Source: Riptortus pedestris (Eukaryota > Arthropoda > Insecta > Hemiptera > Alydidae). From it: a stretch of 64,000 nt of DNA. The notes beneath the pieces are model-generated. The model did not search any database. It was not told the DNA's origin and worked only from the letters and a program-made list of their open reading frames with translations. The position numbers were made by a program, and so were the translations under genes. Positions 47,101 to 56,519 of the stretch are shown one piece after another. How positions within the stretch are numbered: position 1 is the stretch's first letter; each line of letters begins with the position of its first letter. The DNA lies in assembly GCA_019009955.1 (NCBI GenBank), contig CM032233.1, positions 66,608,501 through 66,672,500 on the forward strand, in the 5' to 3' direction.

Positions 47101-50100
47101 CTGGCAACTAGAGTGGGTCACATTGTTTCTCACATGCCTCAGAAGAAGGGATTTCATTGTGGATTTGACGGTATTCGTCACTATGCCTTTCTTTTGAATT
47201 CTGTCTTGAGTCGATATGGATGAAGAAAAGATTCCTGTGCACCTCCATTCTTGATTTAAGGAAGGCATTTGAGTCATGCTGCTATTCACCTGATGTTGCC
47301 CGATAGGGACTTACAATCTGAATTTTGCGACTATGTGGCTAATATTTGTTATTTAATACTCTTGGATGGCCCAGAGTCTCTGTTTTGGCCTAAGCTGATG
47401 ACCTGACCCTCTTCTCCTCTAGAGTGGTTAATATGGGGGTCTTAACTGTGGTTGAAGGTCTTTGTGTCTGTGGGTTGGAGTTAAATCCGGTAGTCCTTAC
47501 AGCAGCGACTTAAAGCAGTCCCTAACTTTAACCCCAGCCACAAGACGCAACGTGGTTAAGTGTGATTAAGGTGTAGGGTTTGTGGTTCATCAATGGGATA
47601 TAGGACAGGCATTTGGGGCTTCAGGATACATGATATTATCTGGAATATGAATTGGGTGGTTCATAATCTTATTGGATTAGAAGGGGGTCTTCATAGAATA
47701 GACAGAGCTTCACTTAAACCCCAGGAGATCCTTCCTAGTTTCTTGCAGCTGAGTCTTTATTAGGCTTGTACTGGGTCATATCAAACCTCTGTATCTTTGA
47801 CAATGAAATTTTCTTGTGAGGAAGGCAGAAGTTGGCTTACCTCCCTTTTGACATGCCCAAGCACTGATTTGTTCTCCTGTAAAGTGTGATGGGCTTGGGG
47901 TATTAACCTTGCTCAGACTGTACCCTTTTGGCGTGAGAAAAGGTTTGGTCAGTTAATGGACACCTTTGAGGGTGTGGAGGTAAGAAGAGTGCTAGAACAC
48001 CAGTTCCCTTCTGGACTGATTCCTCCCAATCTTAGGGTTCTCAATTTCCGTCAATATTATCTCACTGGAGGAGAGTATGTCCAGCTCCGTCATATGTATT
48101 CAGGCATTCCCAATGAGAATCAAACTGTCGAGGAACTGATGTGGGATGTAGAACATCAGGGGGGGGGGGACAGAGGGTTGACCTAGGGAATGCAGTACAT
48201 ATTGTGCAGAAGGGCCCTTTGACAGAGGCCACTAGGACTAATGGGCTAAACCAACCTTGGCTTGGCTGATTTTCTTGAGTAACACTTATGCACCAGAGCT
48301 ACAAGTCTCCAAGGTGACACATTTGGACAGAAAAAGCTTTATTTACATTAGTTTATTAGGGATATTCTAGCGTAGTATATAGTGTAGGTTAGTCTCCTAG
48401 CTTTAAAGTCTGTAATACTTAATTTAGTTAATATCAAGTTTGTGGTAGTTTCGGGTCTGGCTGGGCATTATGCCCTATTTTGACCTATTTATAGCCTTAA
48501 TGTCAGGGGTTAGGGTACCCTTTACATTGTATGTTCTCTGTGGCAGCAATAATTATAATAATGATATGTTTGGAATGAAATTGAATCAATTTGCAAATAC
48601 TCAAATAAACAGCGGATATAAAATATATACATACACAAAACATTTAATCTTATTTGAAATTAAACAATACCTGGCCACATGCAAGCCCCATGCCTGACTC
48701 ACCCATCCCATGAGGGCAAGATAAGTTCAATTCTAGGGCATCAGCACCTGCAGCCTCTGCTTTCTGGGACAGAGTTTTCCAGTCCTCTTCATTATATGTA
48801 CACATGATGCTTGCAATCAAAATCTGATTACAATTAAATAATATTATTATGATTAGTAAAAAATGTATCTAACTTTATTAAATAAATATATCATTTGAAA
48901 TCTGATCAAACTCCTCTCTTATAATGGCATTTCCTGCATATTTCAACAATTATGAGGGAAGTTTGTCAGCCATTATCAGGTGATTTATCATGTATGGCTG
49001 GCTAACAGAGATAATGACTGCAGAATGGTGAAAAACAAACATTACCCCAATACATAAAGAGGTCGACAAATTGAAATATCAAAATCATGGACCTATATTG
49101 TTTAACCTCACCCTGGAAGTGGAAACCTGAAAATAAGGGCAAACCCTGGGGATACCATATGTAACAGCATAATGCACTACATAATGTATCCTAAATATGT
49201 ATTGATCCTAGAAATTTTACGGTATTAGCTAGTGGCCTGTAACAGTTTGCAAAGTAGTGCCATATCTAAGGATTAGAATAAGTCTGGAAAAGAGCAAGTA
49301 AATTAGAACCTCTAGACAGTCTGGTGGTTACAATTGTTCACATTGTAGTACGTTTAAGTACCTGGGAAAGATAATTACTAGAAGTAATTGTCTGGAACCA
49401 GCTAAAATGGTAGCAGAAACCAGTGATTCTATGCCCTATAAAAAATTGCTGCTTTAATGTAGTGGTTACAGATTTATTTGAACAATTTCTAGCATTTGGA
49501 AAGAATTTAATTTGTCGATCCTTGGAATAGTAAATAAAGTCAAAATATTTTGTAAAATTCATTCATTTGATTCAATTGTAGTAGTAAATTAAACCTAAAT
49601 TCATAAAATAAAAAAAAAAAAAAAAAAAAAAAAAAATAAAAAAACGATTAATAAAAATATTCAAGAAATAATAAATATTAAATTATAAATATTTTTGGAG
49701 AGCATGATATTTTTCTAAGGAAATGGGTAAACATAGTGACTGCCATGTATTCTTCTTTTAAATCTTATGAAAACAGCAAACAACCTCGCTTTTCGAAGGG
49801 TGTTACTTGGATACTATGGATTGAATATTATCAGGAAAGTGTGCCCAATTTTCCACTTGCAATCGAAATGGGTATTTCTGTTTAGAGTACATCCACCGGA
49901 TTTATAATTAAATATATTCATTCTACTAAAAATTCTAATCATGGGAAATTCTCTGTTCTCACAAGTCACCTTTAACATCTCCCTATGAGAATAATTTAAT
50001 TATATTTGTATAAGATTAAATTATATTTCTCAATTTATAACTTGCAAAATAAAAATTTATAAATAGCTGAGTTGTTGTGGTTTATGCACTATATCTAAAA

Positions 50101-53100
50101 AAAATTGTTAAAGTAAATTTTTGTATCAAATTTTATCTTATGTGGTAACATAACTGGTACTGGAATACATAAAAAATGCCTAGATTGTTTCTTAAATCAT
50201 ATGATTTATGGCAACCACATTTTTAGAAATTTGTTGCCACGTACAATGTTTTACACTAAAGAATATTAGTTTACCTTTGTCGGAAAATCCCTTTTCAGCT
50301 CAGTTATGCTTTTGCACCAATACTCACAAGTTTTCTCAGATATAAGTTCAATATTTAAGAATGAACTCTGTTCTGGTCCATATAAATTTCTTGAAGTTGA
50401 TCCCCGGATAATTCTGGGTGAAACATTTGTGAAAGTGTCCTACAGAAAGAGAAAAAAAAAACTGTTCTTATTGAAAGTGAAAGTTCATTGTTAATTCCCT
50501 TTGTAAAAAAAGGAAGAAAAACAATATGAAAGTGATTTTCAATATTGAAAATTATATTATATTTCTATGCCAAATTTCCAGTGATATCAAGTGTTAGGAT
50601 TTTAAAATTTAGTCAGCAGTTCCAGAAAATGCTAATATCAGTAACTAATACTGGATGATGACTTTTTATAAGTATTTGCAATGGGCTTTTGTGCAGATCC
50701 TGACAATACAGTTTTTATCCTATATATTTGTAGGGGAGTATATCCTAACATAAATTCTGATAATTTTTCTTTCTTTTTCATACTTTAATTCCGGTTGATA
50801 TAAGAATTCTTTACTTCCCTAATTAATATTAAAGATTATGTAGTAGTAAGTAAAGTAAATTTTATTTTCCAGGAAATTAAATTTCAGTTATTTCGGAAAT
50901 ACATAATAATTTACATAGTTCTTGGTATATATCGTTAGCACAAGTGACGTATGATAAAGTTCATAATAAATATATAAGACATACTTCTATATAAATATTT
51001 AAATATTGTAATACAAATTTGTAATATTATATAAAAATGATGAAAGATGAATGAATGTAGAAGTGTTCCCGTATTATAAGATCATAACAACAACTAAATC
51101 TATAAATTAAATTCTAAAAAAAGGAGCCTGCAATATCTTCCAGCACTCTACATATATATAGTAGATTAGCATGATTCAAATTGAGAGTTTCTGTCCTTAC
51201 TCTGGCTATTGCTCTGATATATTGGAGATTATTAACTTTAGTATATTCTAGTGCTTGGGTGTGAAATGAGAGTTCTTTGTATAAGACATGGAATTGTGCA
51301 TCGGCATGGTTTTGTTCAAATTTATCAAGTTCTATTCACTGTAATTGTGTAAGTAATTTCTTTAAAATTTTGTTCTTCTCACTGATAGGGGTTTTGAAAA
51401 ATTCATCTGCAGGAAGGTTCACTGTTTGGCAAATTTCAGCTACATTATCATTCCAGAATATTTTTTCTTGATAACTTTTAATGCCAGTTTCTTTGTTATA
51501 CTATCATCACTTAAAGATTTAGTATTCCAATCTAATTAAATTCCCTGAATTCCTGTGTTCCAGATTTATTTTCTACAAATGAGAATCTAAACTCCAATCT
51601 GTACTGTAATCGTCCAACTAAAAGTGAAACTTAAGATAATCTCACCAAATGATACTCGCATTAAATTTCGACATTTTTATTAATACCAGTTTAGGTCATT
51701 CTCTAATATTCATTCCATAAACTTTCTTACAAGATTATTATTTTGAAATTTGATTTTAATATTTGAGTAATGTGGATTTGAAGTACTATTAGTGCATTGT
51801 TACTGTATACATACAATTGTAAATTCATCCCTGGAAACCTTATTTTTAATCCAAATTTGATGTTAAATCCCTATGCAGTAATTTATGTATTGTTAAATTT
51901 GATTGTTTTTTTGCAAGATGTTTTGAGATAACAAATCAAGGTTTCAAATAAAAAATCTTGTATTTTCAAATCTGAAGTTCGAAGTCAAAGATCATCAAAC
52001 GAATATTTAAGAAGCCAAAATTTTAGAAACTCTATTAGTTATATTTGTGCTATAATATGTGAATTAATCTTAAATTTGTCCACCACCCAAGTGTTCTTAA
52101 CACCTTTATCACAGTCCCAGCTGTGTGTAAGTAAACATTTTATGTAGCCAAGCTTATAATTAATGTTAAATTTTTATATATTCTTCAAAATATTTGAAAA
52201 TTTCAAAATTTGAATTATTAATAAAAATATATAATTGTAATGTCATTAGATATGGTTTTTGGCCAGGCTCATTAATTTTCAGTTTCCACTGCTCCAAAGC
52301 CAATAATATATCAAAATACAATTACATTATTTTTTAACCTTACTTTTTCTAAAGCAAATGTTTTGGTTACGGCGAATCCCCATCCTGATTCAAAGGCACG
52401 TCGGATCATAGCACTGCTCGTAGTTGGTGGAGCAGAAGCAAGTCCAAACGGGTTTTCAAACTTTATTCCACAAATATTAAGAGACAAATCCACTTCATCA
52501 ATGGGGCTGAAGAATTTAGGTAATGAAGGTGAAGAATTAATTTTATTTCCAGCCTTTTCCTGAAATTAAAGGAAGATTGAATCAAATTAAAATAGTTGAG
52601 CATTGTAGACATTGCTTTTTAACTCAAAACTAATTAAAAGTTAAATGTATTGAATCCTTTGAAGACATACATATAGGAGCATCTCCCTATGAGAATAAAG
52701 GGAAAGAATAGAAAGGATTTAAAACCAGAAGAGGTTGATTGTGAAACAGACTAAATATAATGAATTCCTAAAAGAAATGACTGAAGGAGACATTTTTATG
52801 AGGAGCTTTAGTTCCACATCGCATAGTACAGAGGTTGTGGTATCTTCTTGACATGTTCAATTACAAACATTAATCATCCACATAATCAAAATCTCCTTCA
52901 ATATTATGCAAACAAAAATAAATGTTTTTTGTTTTTTTCAGATTGTGAAGCAAGTAGAACATGTAGTTATTTTGTTATATTTCTTTTTGGGAAATTTGAT
53001 GGATATATGCATTGTGAAAGTAATTTGTATGGGATATATTTTATTGTTAAACGAACTAATTATTATTAACATTAAATAACATACCCTAACTTTGAAAAAA

Positions 53101-53706
53101 TACTAGTTATAAACACATTCATAACTCATTAACCTTTTTTGAAGAAATCTTTCAGTGTATTGTTCCTTCATTATTTAATGATGAAGGTAGAGAGAAGTAA
53201 CTGCAGATGCAAGAAACTCACTTTGCATAAACTCCTGATAACATTTGTTAAAATCCAACCACTATATTTTAATTAAAATAGATGAATAAGATGTACCTGT
53301 AAGTATTTATGGATGAACCAGGATGCAGTCTTCCCATCATTTACTGCTTCAACTGTGGTTTCAGAATATCCTGCTACATCTCCTCCACAAAATACTCCAT
53401 TAACATTAGTTTCCATAGTTTTGGGGTCTACTTTTGGTAAATTTCTTTCATTCAGTTTCACTGGCTCCAAAGCTTCCAATACTGAAACAAAGTGAAATTC
53501 TGAATGCTCAACCTGAACATACACTAAGAAGAATATTGGAAACATGTGGCCTCAATTTAAACTCACTAAAGTTGTGTTTTTGCAACTAACATGCATTTTT
53601 TAGAATTAAGACATATTCTAAAAAATGAATTAAAATATTTTAAAAAATGAAAAGCTAAGGGAAGTATTTTACTCCACCAGGATGTTTCCTCCTAAGAAAT
53701 ACACCG

Positions 53707-53780
<74 letters not shown>

Positions 53781-56519
53781 TGAATAATAAGCAACAAATT
53801 CTAGTTATTAAAGACATATAAAAATGCTGATGAGCTTATCACATTAGGGATTTTTTGGTGGTATTGGCCATTCATACAAGGTATAAAAAGTTTCATATGA
53901 TGTGTGACTTTTGTTTATATAAAAGAAAGGCTTAAATACTTTATAATGCTGTCTTAATTATTATAATGAAATTATTTCAATCTCATTATATATTGTTTTA
54001 TACTAAATGAATGAATTTGTATATGGCAAACCTGTTATCAACAGTGATATTAAGATATGGCGGTGTTAAAAGAACAGCCATACGTGGCCTAAGAAAATGT
54101 TATGCAATAACAGATTAAACAAGAATGTTACATGGTGACCTGAGGGAGGACTGAGAAGGCTATGAGTCAAAGATTGGAAAGAATAAATTCCCCCCGTTTA
54201 TTAGTGCATGTTAATAAAGTTTAAACTCCTACCAAAATAATTAAGTACTACTTACAATTTTTGTCAAATATTCCAGACCCAAAAGCTGAAATAATATAAT
54301 TAACTTTCAGAGTAATAATTTGATCCATATCTTCAATCCACTCTCCATTATCAGTTTGCTCTGTTCGGCAAAACTTGATTGCTACTATTCTCCCATCAGT
54401 GACTTTTACCTCTTTAGGTGACAAAAAAGGGAGAAACTCACACTTCTCTCTGTGAGCTAGCTCAACCTAAAAATACATAACATAATTAATATGATACAGC
54501 TAAATTTATATCTATCCAAATTTGTAACGTCGAGATAAAAATAGTTTTCTTAGAAATACAGTAGCTAACAGTGAAAAGGATACACCTACTATATTTCAAT
54601 AAACATGTCAAAAATAACTTATTGCACTTATTTATATATAACATATAAGTGTATATGGCATGAGAATACATTCTTGATTACAGATTAACGTGCCTAGCTC
54701 TCTAATATTAGCAAGGATTAAATAAGCTACATAAGAGGATTACAAACCTTTGACCTATCTCACAGTGAAAATGATACACCACTCATATTGCCTTTAATCC
54801 GTTTTAGTTCTATCCAGGCTTTCAGTGTCTTCTGTGCTATCAGTCTCTAAGACAATTTTATTATATTATTTCGTATTGTTTTTGTTTTATTATAATGGGT
54901 CGGCACACAACGGTAAAAGAAAGAGAACTAATTATACGACAGTTCAACAGAGGAAAATCTTATTGAGAAATTGGCAAACTTTTTCAGAAAAGTCATGCAA
55001 CAGTACAAAACATTGTAGAAAGATATAAAAGGGAAAATAGGCTTATTAATAAGAAGAGGAAAAGCCCCAAAAAGATACTTTCCGATTCTGAAGAAAGGTG
55101 AATTCTGAGGTACGTAAAAAAAAACCCAAGAATGAGTGCACCAAAAATTGCAAGTGAAGTGGAAAATTATTTAAAGAGCATTGTTAGTGCGGAAACTGTG
55201 CGTTGTGTCCTAAGGAAACACAATTTTCATGGTAGAGTTGCTAGGAAAAAGCTGTTCATTAGTAAAATAAATCAAGAAGACGGGCTAAAATTTGCAGATG
55301 AGCACATTTCCAAAGATTTTGGCTTTTGGAAAAAGTTTATTTTTGCTGATGAAAGCAAATTTAACATTTTTGGGTCGGATGGACGTGGATACGTTTGGAG
55401 AAAATCTGGAGAAGCATTTTACAAGCAAAATTTCTTACCGACTGTGAAACATGGTGGTGGGAGTGTGATGGTGTGGGGATGCATGGCAGACTCTGGTGTG
55501 AGAAGTCTGCATTTTATAGAAGGTATAATGGATAAACATTTATATGTGGACATATTAGGGCAAAATCTGAAGGTAAGTGCTGAAATACATGGATTAAAAG
55601 ATATTTTTACTTTTTACCAAGATAATGACCCCAAGCATTCTTCGTTGATAGTGAAAGAATGGCGTACATTTAACTGTCCCAAACTTATAAAGACCCCTGC
55701 GCAGTCACCAGATTTAAATGTCATTGAACATTTGTGGGCAAAATTGGAGACAGAAATTCGAAAACATAATATTACAAACAAAGTAAATCTAAAAAAGGCA
55801 CTTTTGGAAGAATGGGAGAAAATTACCCCAGATTTTACCCAAAAACTCGTGGAATCTATCCCAAACCGCTTAAGAGAAGTAATCAACAACAAAGGACTTC
55901 CAACAAGATATTAAAGTTATATAAAATTACTTTTAATTTGAATTTTATTAAAGTGTATCATTTTCACTGTGAGGTCTGGAATTTCATTTTTGTTATTTTT
56001 ATGCTCAGGCATTATTAATTATTGTTCAAGAGAGATATTTATTTTTTTCTAGATAAAATGTGTAATATTTTAGGGAGAACCTTTTTTAAAAAAATATATT
56101 ATTGTACATAATAAATTAACATTTTGTGAAATTTGTATGGTGTATCATTTTCACTGTGAGCTACTGTATATATATTTTTTTAATATTTTGTTTTTATAGA
56201 GATCAGTCTATGGCTGAGTAAATGATTCATAGAAAATGAATTCGTAATATCCTAGATGAGCGTTAGCATTTTCTGATAATAAGGGGAATATAATTTCAAA
56301 ATGCTACATAAGAAAATCTATAAGTATATTCATCTTGTTAAGTACTTACTTCTTCAGGAACTGCATGCATGTTAGAAAATCCTTTTCTAAAAACTATGAA
56401 GACCTTTGAAGCCCCACAGCGGAGGGCAGATGTTGCACAATCCATAGCTGTGTCCCCTGCACCAAGAACAACCACTTTGCCTACTAGCTTTGGCAATGGC
56501 TGAATGCAGCTACAGGCAC
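36884..56519 (-). CDS. DPYD: Dihydropyrimidine dehydrogenase, 3' twelve exons
   Basis: DPYD (su(r) in Drosophila) reduces uracil and thymine with NADPH, the first and rate-limiting step of pyrimidine breakdown in the cytosol. Twelve coding exons on the - strand, 2096 bases, join in frame with GT-AG introns: 56519-56350, 54466-54256, 53481-53297, 52559-52344, 50439-50275, 48823-48671, 46389-46269, 45227-44965, 42551-42372, 40337-40122, 39197-39040 and 36941-36884. In order they encode the NADPH-binding [10 protein letters not shown], the FAD-domain CGGDVAG, the start of the FMN barrel ([10 protein letters not shown]), [10 protein letters not shown] with the catalytic Cys, FVKLTPN, the phosphate-binding GSGGID, and two 4Fe-4S motifs. 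Every hallmark residue examined is present. About 320 N-terminal residues (N-terminal Fe-S clusters and first FAD part) are absent and should lie beyond 64000. Many transposons sit in the introns, none in exons. Confidence 0.95.
37270..37445 (+). repeat. Possible decayed mariner-type remnant
   Basis: ACTACCAGATGGTCAAATTT followed by a CTGGCAAGTAAAGAAGGCGA block and CAATTTGAACATTATA mirrors, in order, the C-terminal part of the transposase in the element at 3190-4543 (CTTTGGCAAGTGAAAGAAGA, then CAGTTTGAACATTC). In DPYD's last intron. Weak but ordered similarity. Confidence 0.4.
37711..38595 (+). repeat. RepA copy 7 (forward, long form) in DPYD intron
   Basis: A near complete unit of about 885 bp. 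It starts AGCAGATTTCCC at 37715 with the perfect palindrome GATTTCCCTTAAGGGAAATC (37719-37738). It has a short (TA)n core (37841-37862), CTCTAGCGGTCACAATTTTT, a poly-G run, and ends GGGAAATCTGCTTAGTTTAC and CTGACGGAC. About 250 extra bases (38290-38560) before the end correspond to the segment duplicated in copy 2. Confidence 0.8.
38596..40121. other. DPYD intronic DNA outside the exons, no element recognised
   Basis: AT-rich sequence on both sides of the Fe-S exon. A short direct repeat of about 28 bases (AATTATAGATATAAATTAAG) occurs twice in tandem near 39240-39290. Nothing else stands out. Confidence 0.4.
39040..39197 (-). CDS. DPYD: DPYD exon with two 4Fe-4S motifs
   Basis: Acceptor ACAATTTCAG, donor GTAAGT. 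Contains [13 protein letters not shown] and [12 protein letters not shown], i.e. two C-x2-C-x2-C-x3-C signatures of the ferredoxin-like C-terminal domain, separated by [20 protein letters not shown]. All eight cysteines are present, so the electron path to FMN should be functional. Confidence 0.96.
40122..40337 (-). CDS. DPYD: DPYD exon (variable linker before the Fe-S domain)
   Basis: Acceptor TATTTCCAG, donor GTGAGT. Encodes [20 protein letters not shown], a Lys/Ser-rich linker, and EQVVALVND. This linker varies in length across animals; HFGTYL and EQVVALVND are the conserved ends. Confidence 0.9.
40338..42371. other. DPYD intron with one foldback element
   Basis: AT-rich intron, apart from the foldback element at 41251-41464. 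No coding signal. Confidence 0.4.
41251..41464. mobile_element. Foldback MITE with ~95-bp inverted repeats
   Basis: The left arm begins ATACCTGTCGGTGGAGAC and the right arm ends GTCTCCACCGACAGGTAGGT. The arms are each about 95 bases and include TCTTTCGATGCGATGGAACC and CTTCAAGC, matched by GGTGCTATCGCATCGAAAGC on the other side, with a centre of about 18 bases (A-rich). About 90% of positions pair. It is unlike the foldback element at 19913. Likely a non-autonomous DNA transposon. Confidence 0.8.
42372..42551 (-). CDS. DPYD: DPYD exon (barrel end and linker)
   Basis: Acceptor is a long T tract ending TAG, donor GTAAAA. Encodes [38 protein letters not shown] and HQKGKPV. QNQDFT is the end of the barrel that closes over FMN. 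Confidence 0.93.
42552..44964. other. DPYD intron containing a SINE
   Basis: Poly-A/T next to the acceptor (42555-42573), a poly-G run at about 42625-42634, and the SINE at 43858-44122. Otherwise AT-rich and unassigned; a 96-codon open stretch at 43436-43726 has no recognisable motif. Confidence 0.45.
43858..44122 (+). repeat. tRNA-derived SINE with (CT)n(TA)n(CA)n tail
   Basis: GCGGGTTCGATTCCCGCC (43897-43914) is a perfect tRNA T-arm and B box. AGTTGGTCCTAATCTCGC about 35 bases upstream sits where an A box is expected. The body follows (ACGGACTCATTAAATAAACT, CCCACCCTGGCTAGAAAAGG) and the element ends in a (CT)n, (TA)n and (CA)n run at 44045-44122. The T-arm alone is strong, but no complete cloverleaf can be drawn, so this is a SINE rather than a tRNA gene. 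Confidence 0.8.
44965..45227 (-). CDS. DPYD: DPYD exon (C-terminal half of the barrel)
   Basis: Acceptor TTAATGCCTAG, donor GTGTGA. Encodes [58 protein letters not shown] and AGASGLQ. The INTVSG segment is an active-site loop; GSGGID binds the FMN phosphate. Confidence 0.95.
45228..46268. other. DPYD intron, no element recognised
   Basis: AT-rich, no coding signal; a short poly-C stretch near 45975. Confidence 0.4.
46269..46389 (-). CDS. DPYD: DPYD exon (barrel strand with FVKLTPN)
   Basis: Acceptor TTTTGATGTAG, donor GTCTGT. Encodes [19 protein letters not shown] and [16 protein letters not shown]. The Lys and Asn of KLTPN contact FMN and the pyrimidine in this family. Phase 1 end. Confidence 0.94.
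46620..48310 (+). pseudogene. R2-like LINE reverse transcriptase remnant
   Basis: Low-AT island in a DPYD intron, on the opposite strand. On the + strand it encodes ordered RT pieces: [20 protein letters not shown] followed by [15 protein letters not shown] and PQKKGF (RT blocks 1-2, with R2-type spacing), then a segment like DLRKAFES, then ADDLTLFSS near 47400 with a stop where the Tyr of YADD should be, and CGLELNP. R2-clade elements carry [14 protein letters not shown]-type sequences here. It is full of stops and frameshifts and is certainly dead. It is not in 28S rDNA, so this belongs to a non-site-specific relative. Confidence 0.7.
48671..48823 (-). CDS. DPYD: DPYD exon with catalytic Cys loop
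   Basis: Acceptor TTGTAATCAG, donor GTATTG. Encodes [35 protein letters not shown] and SGMGLACGQ. The Cys in LSCPHGMGE is the general acid of the flexible catalytic loop (Cys671 in the human enzyme) and is intact. Confidence 0.95.
48824..50274. other. DPYD intron with a second LINE fragment
   Basis: Contains the RT fragment at 49020-49460 and an A-rich tract at about 49610-49640. The rest is AT-rich and unassigned. Confidence 0.45.
49020..49460 (+). pseudogene. RTE/Jockey-like LINE C-terminal remnant
   Basis: On the + strand, [20 protein letters not shown] followed by [18 protein letters not shown] and YKKLLL resembles the region after the RT palm in RTE-like LINEs (F-x-YLG-x-I-T). [11 protein letters not shown] upstream resembles the block with LSP-LFN. 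Several stops. Clade assignment is tentative. Confidence 0.55.
50275..50439 (-). CDS. DPYD: DPYD exon (barrel strands 2-3)
   Basis: Acceptor CTTTCTGTAG, donor GTAAAC. Encodes [27 protein letters not shown] and [25 protein letters not shown] and [11 protein letters not shown] match the family closely. Confidence 0.95.
50440..52343. other. DPYD intron, no element recognised
   Basis: Very AT-rich; no coding or repeat signal. Confidence 0.4.
52344..52559 (-). CDS. DPYD: DPYD exon (start of FMN barrel)
   Basis: Acceptor TAATTTCAG, donor GTAAGG. After a linker ([18 protein letters not shown]) comes [18 protein letters not shown], then [18 protein letters not shown]. These residues form the first strands of the FMN-binding TIM barrel shared with dihydroorotate dehydrogenases; Ala-Ser-Ala in FGLASA contacts FMN. 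Confidence 0.95.
52560..53296. other. DPYD intron, no element recognised
   Basis: AT-rich; no motif. Confidence 0.4.
53297..53481 (-). CDS. DPYD: DPYD exon (FAD-domain closing segment)
   Basis: Acceptor TTTGTTTCAG, donor GTACAT. Encodes [38 protein letters not shown] and [12 protein letters not shown]. The GGDVAG loop is the second FAD-contact motif of the family. Confidence 0.93.
53482..54255. other. DPYD intron with a (CA)n(TA)n microsatellite
   Basis: CA repeats at 53709-53737 followed by TA repeats to 53778. Nothing else recognised. Confidence 0.6.
54256..54466 (-). CDS. DPYD: DPYD exon (end of NADPH domain)
   Basis: Acceptor TATTTTTAG, donor GTAAG. Encodes [17 protein letters not shown], a variable loop with [10 protein letters not shown], and [14 protein letters not shown]. 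It ends in phase 1. Confidence 0.93.
54758..56161 (+). mobile_element. Tc1-type transposon, nearly complete (DPYD intron)
   Basis: Ends are CTCACAGTGAAAATGATACA (54759) and its inverse, TGTATCATTTTCACTGTGAG (ending 56160), with TA at both edges (54756-54757 and 56162-56163), giving a 1404-bp element. Internally a 340-codon transposase gene (54895-55914) is interrupted only by two TGA codons. A further copy of the right inverted repeat, TGTATCATTTTCACTGTGAG, lies at 55954-55973, 39 bases after the stop. It points opposite to the host gene, so host transcripts carry its antisense. Confidence 0.92.
54895..55914 (+). pseudogene. Tc1 transposase, DD34E, two in-frame TGA codons
   Basis: The frame starts [17 protein letters not shown] (helix-turn-helix DNA-binding part) and runs 339 residues with no frameshift, a normal Tc1 length. 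TGA stops fall at codons 24 and 69. From 55132 on it is open: [10 protein letters not shown] holds the first catalytic Asp (about residue 152), YQDNDPKHS the second (about 243) and [11 protein letters not shown] the Glu (about 278), exactly 34 residues apart, as in Tc1 family DD34E enzymes. [12 protein letters not shown] is also typical. The stops lie in the DNA-binding half, so the protein is dead unless they are read through. The conservation indicates a young insertion. Confidence 0.92.
56350..56519 (-). CDS. DPYD: DPYD exon (NADPH-binding Rossmann segment)
   Basis: Acceptor ATGATTATAG, donor GTAAGT. Begins in phase 2 with a GT that completes a codon, then [34 protein letters not shown] and FIVFRKGF, ending PEE. 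GxGDTAxD is the dinucleotide-binding loop of the NADPH domain, and RKGF is equivalent to the conserved phosphate-binding region. The leftmost exon of the DPYD fragment in transcription order. Confidence 0.93.
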
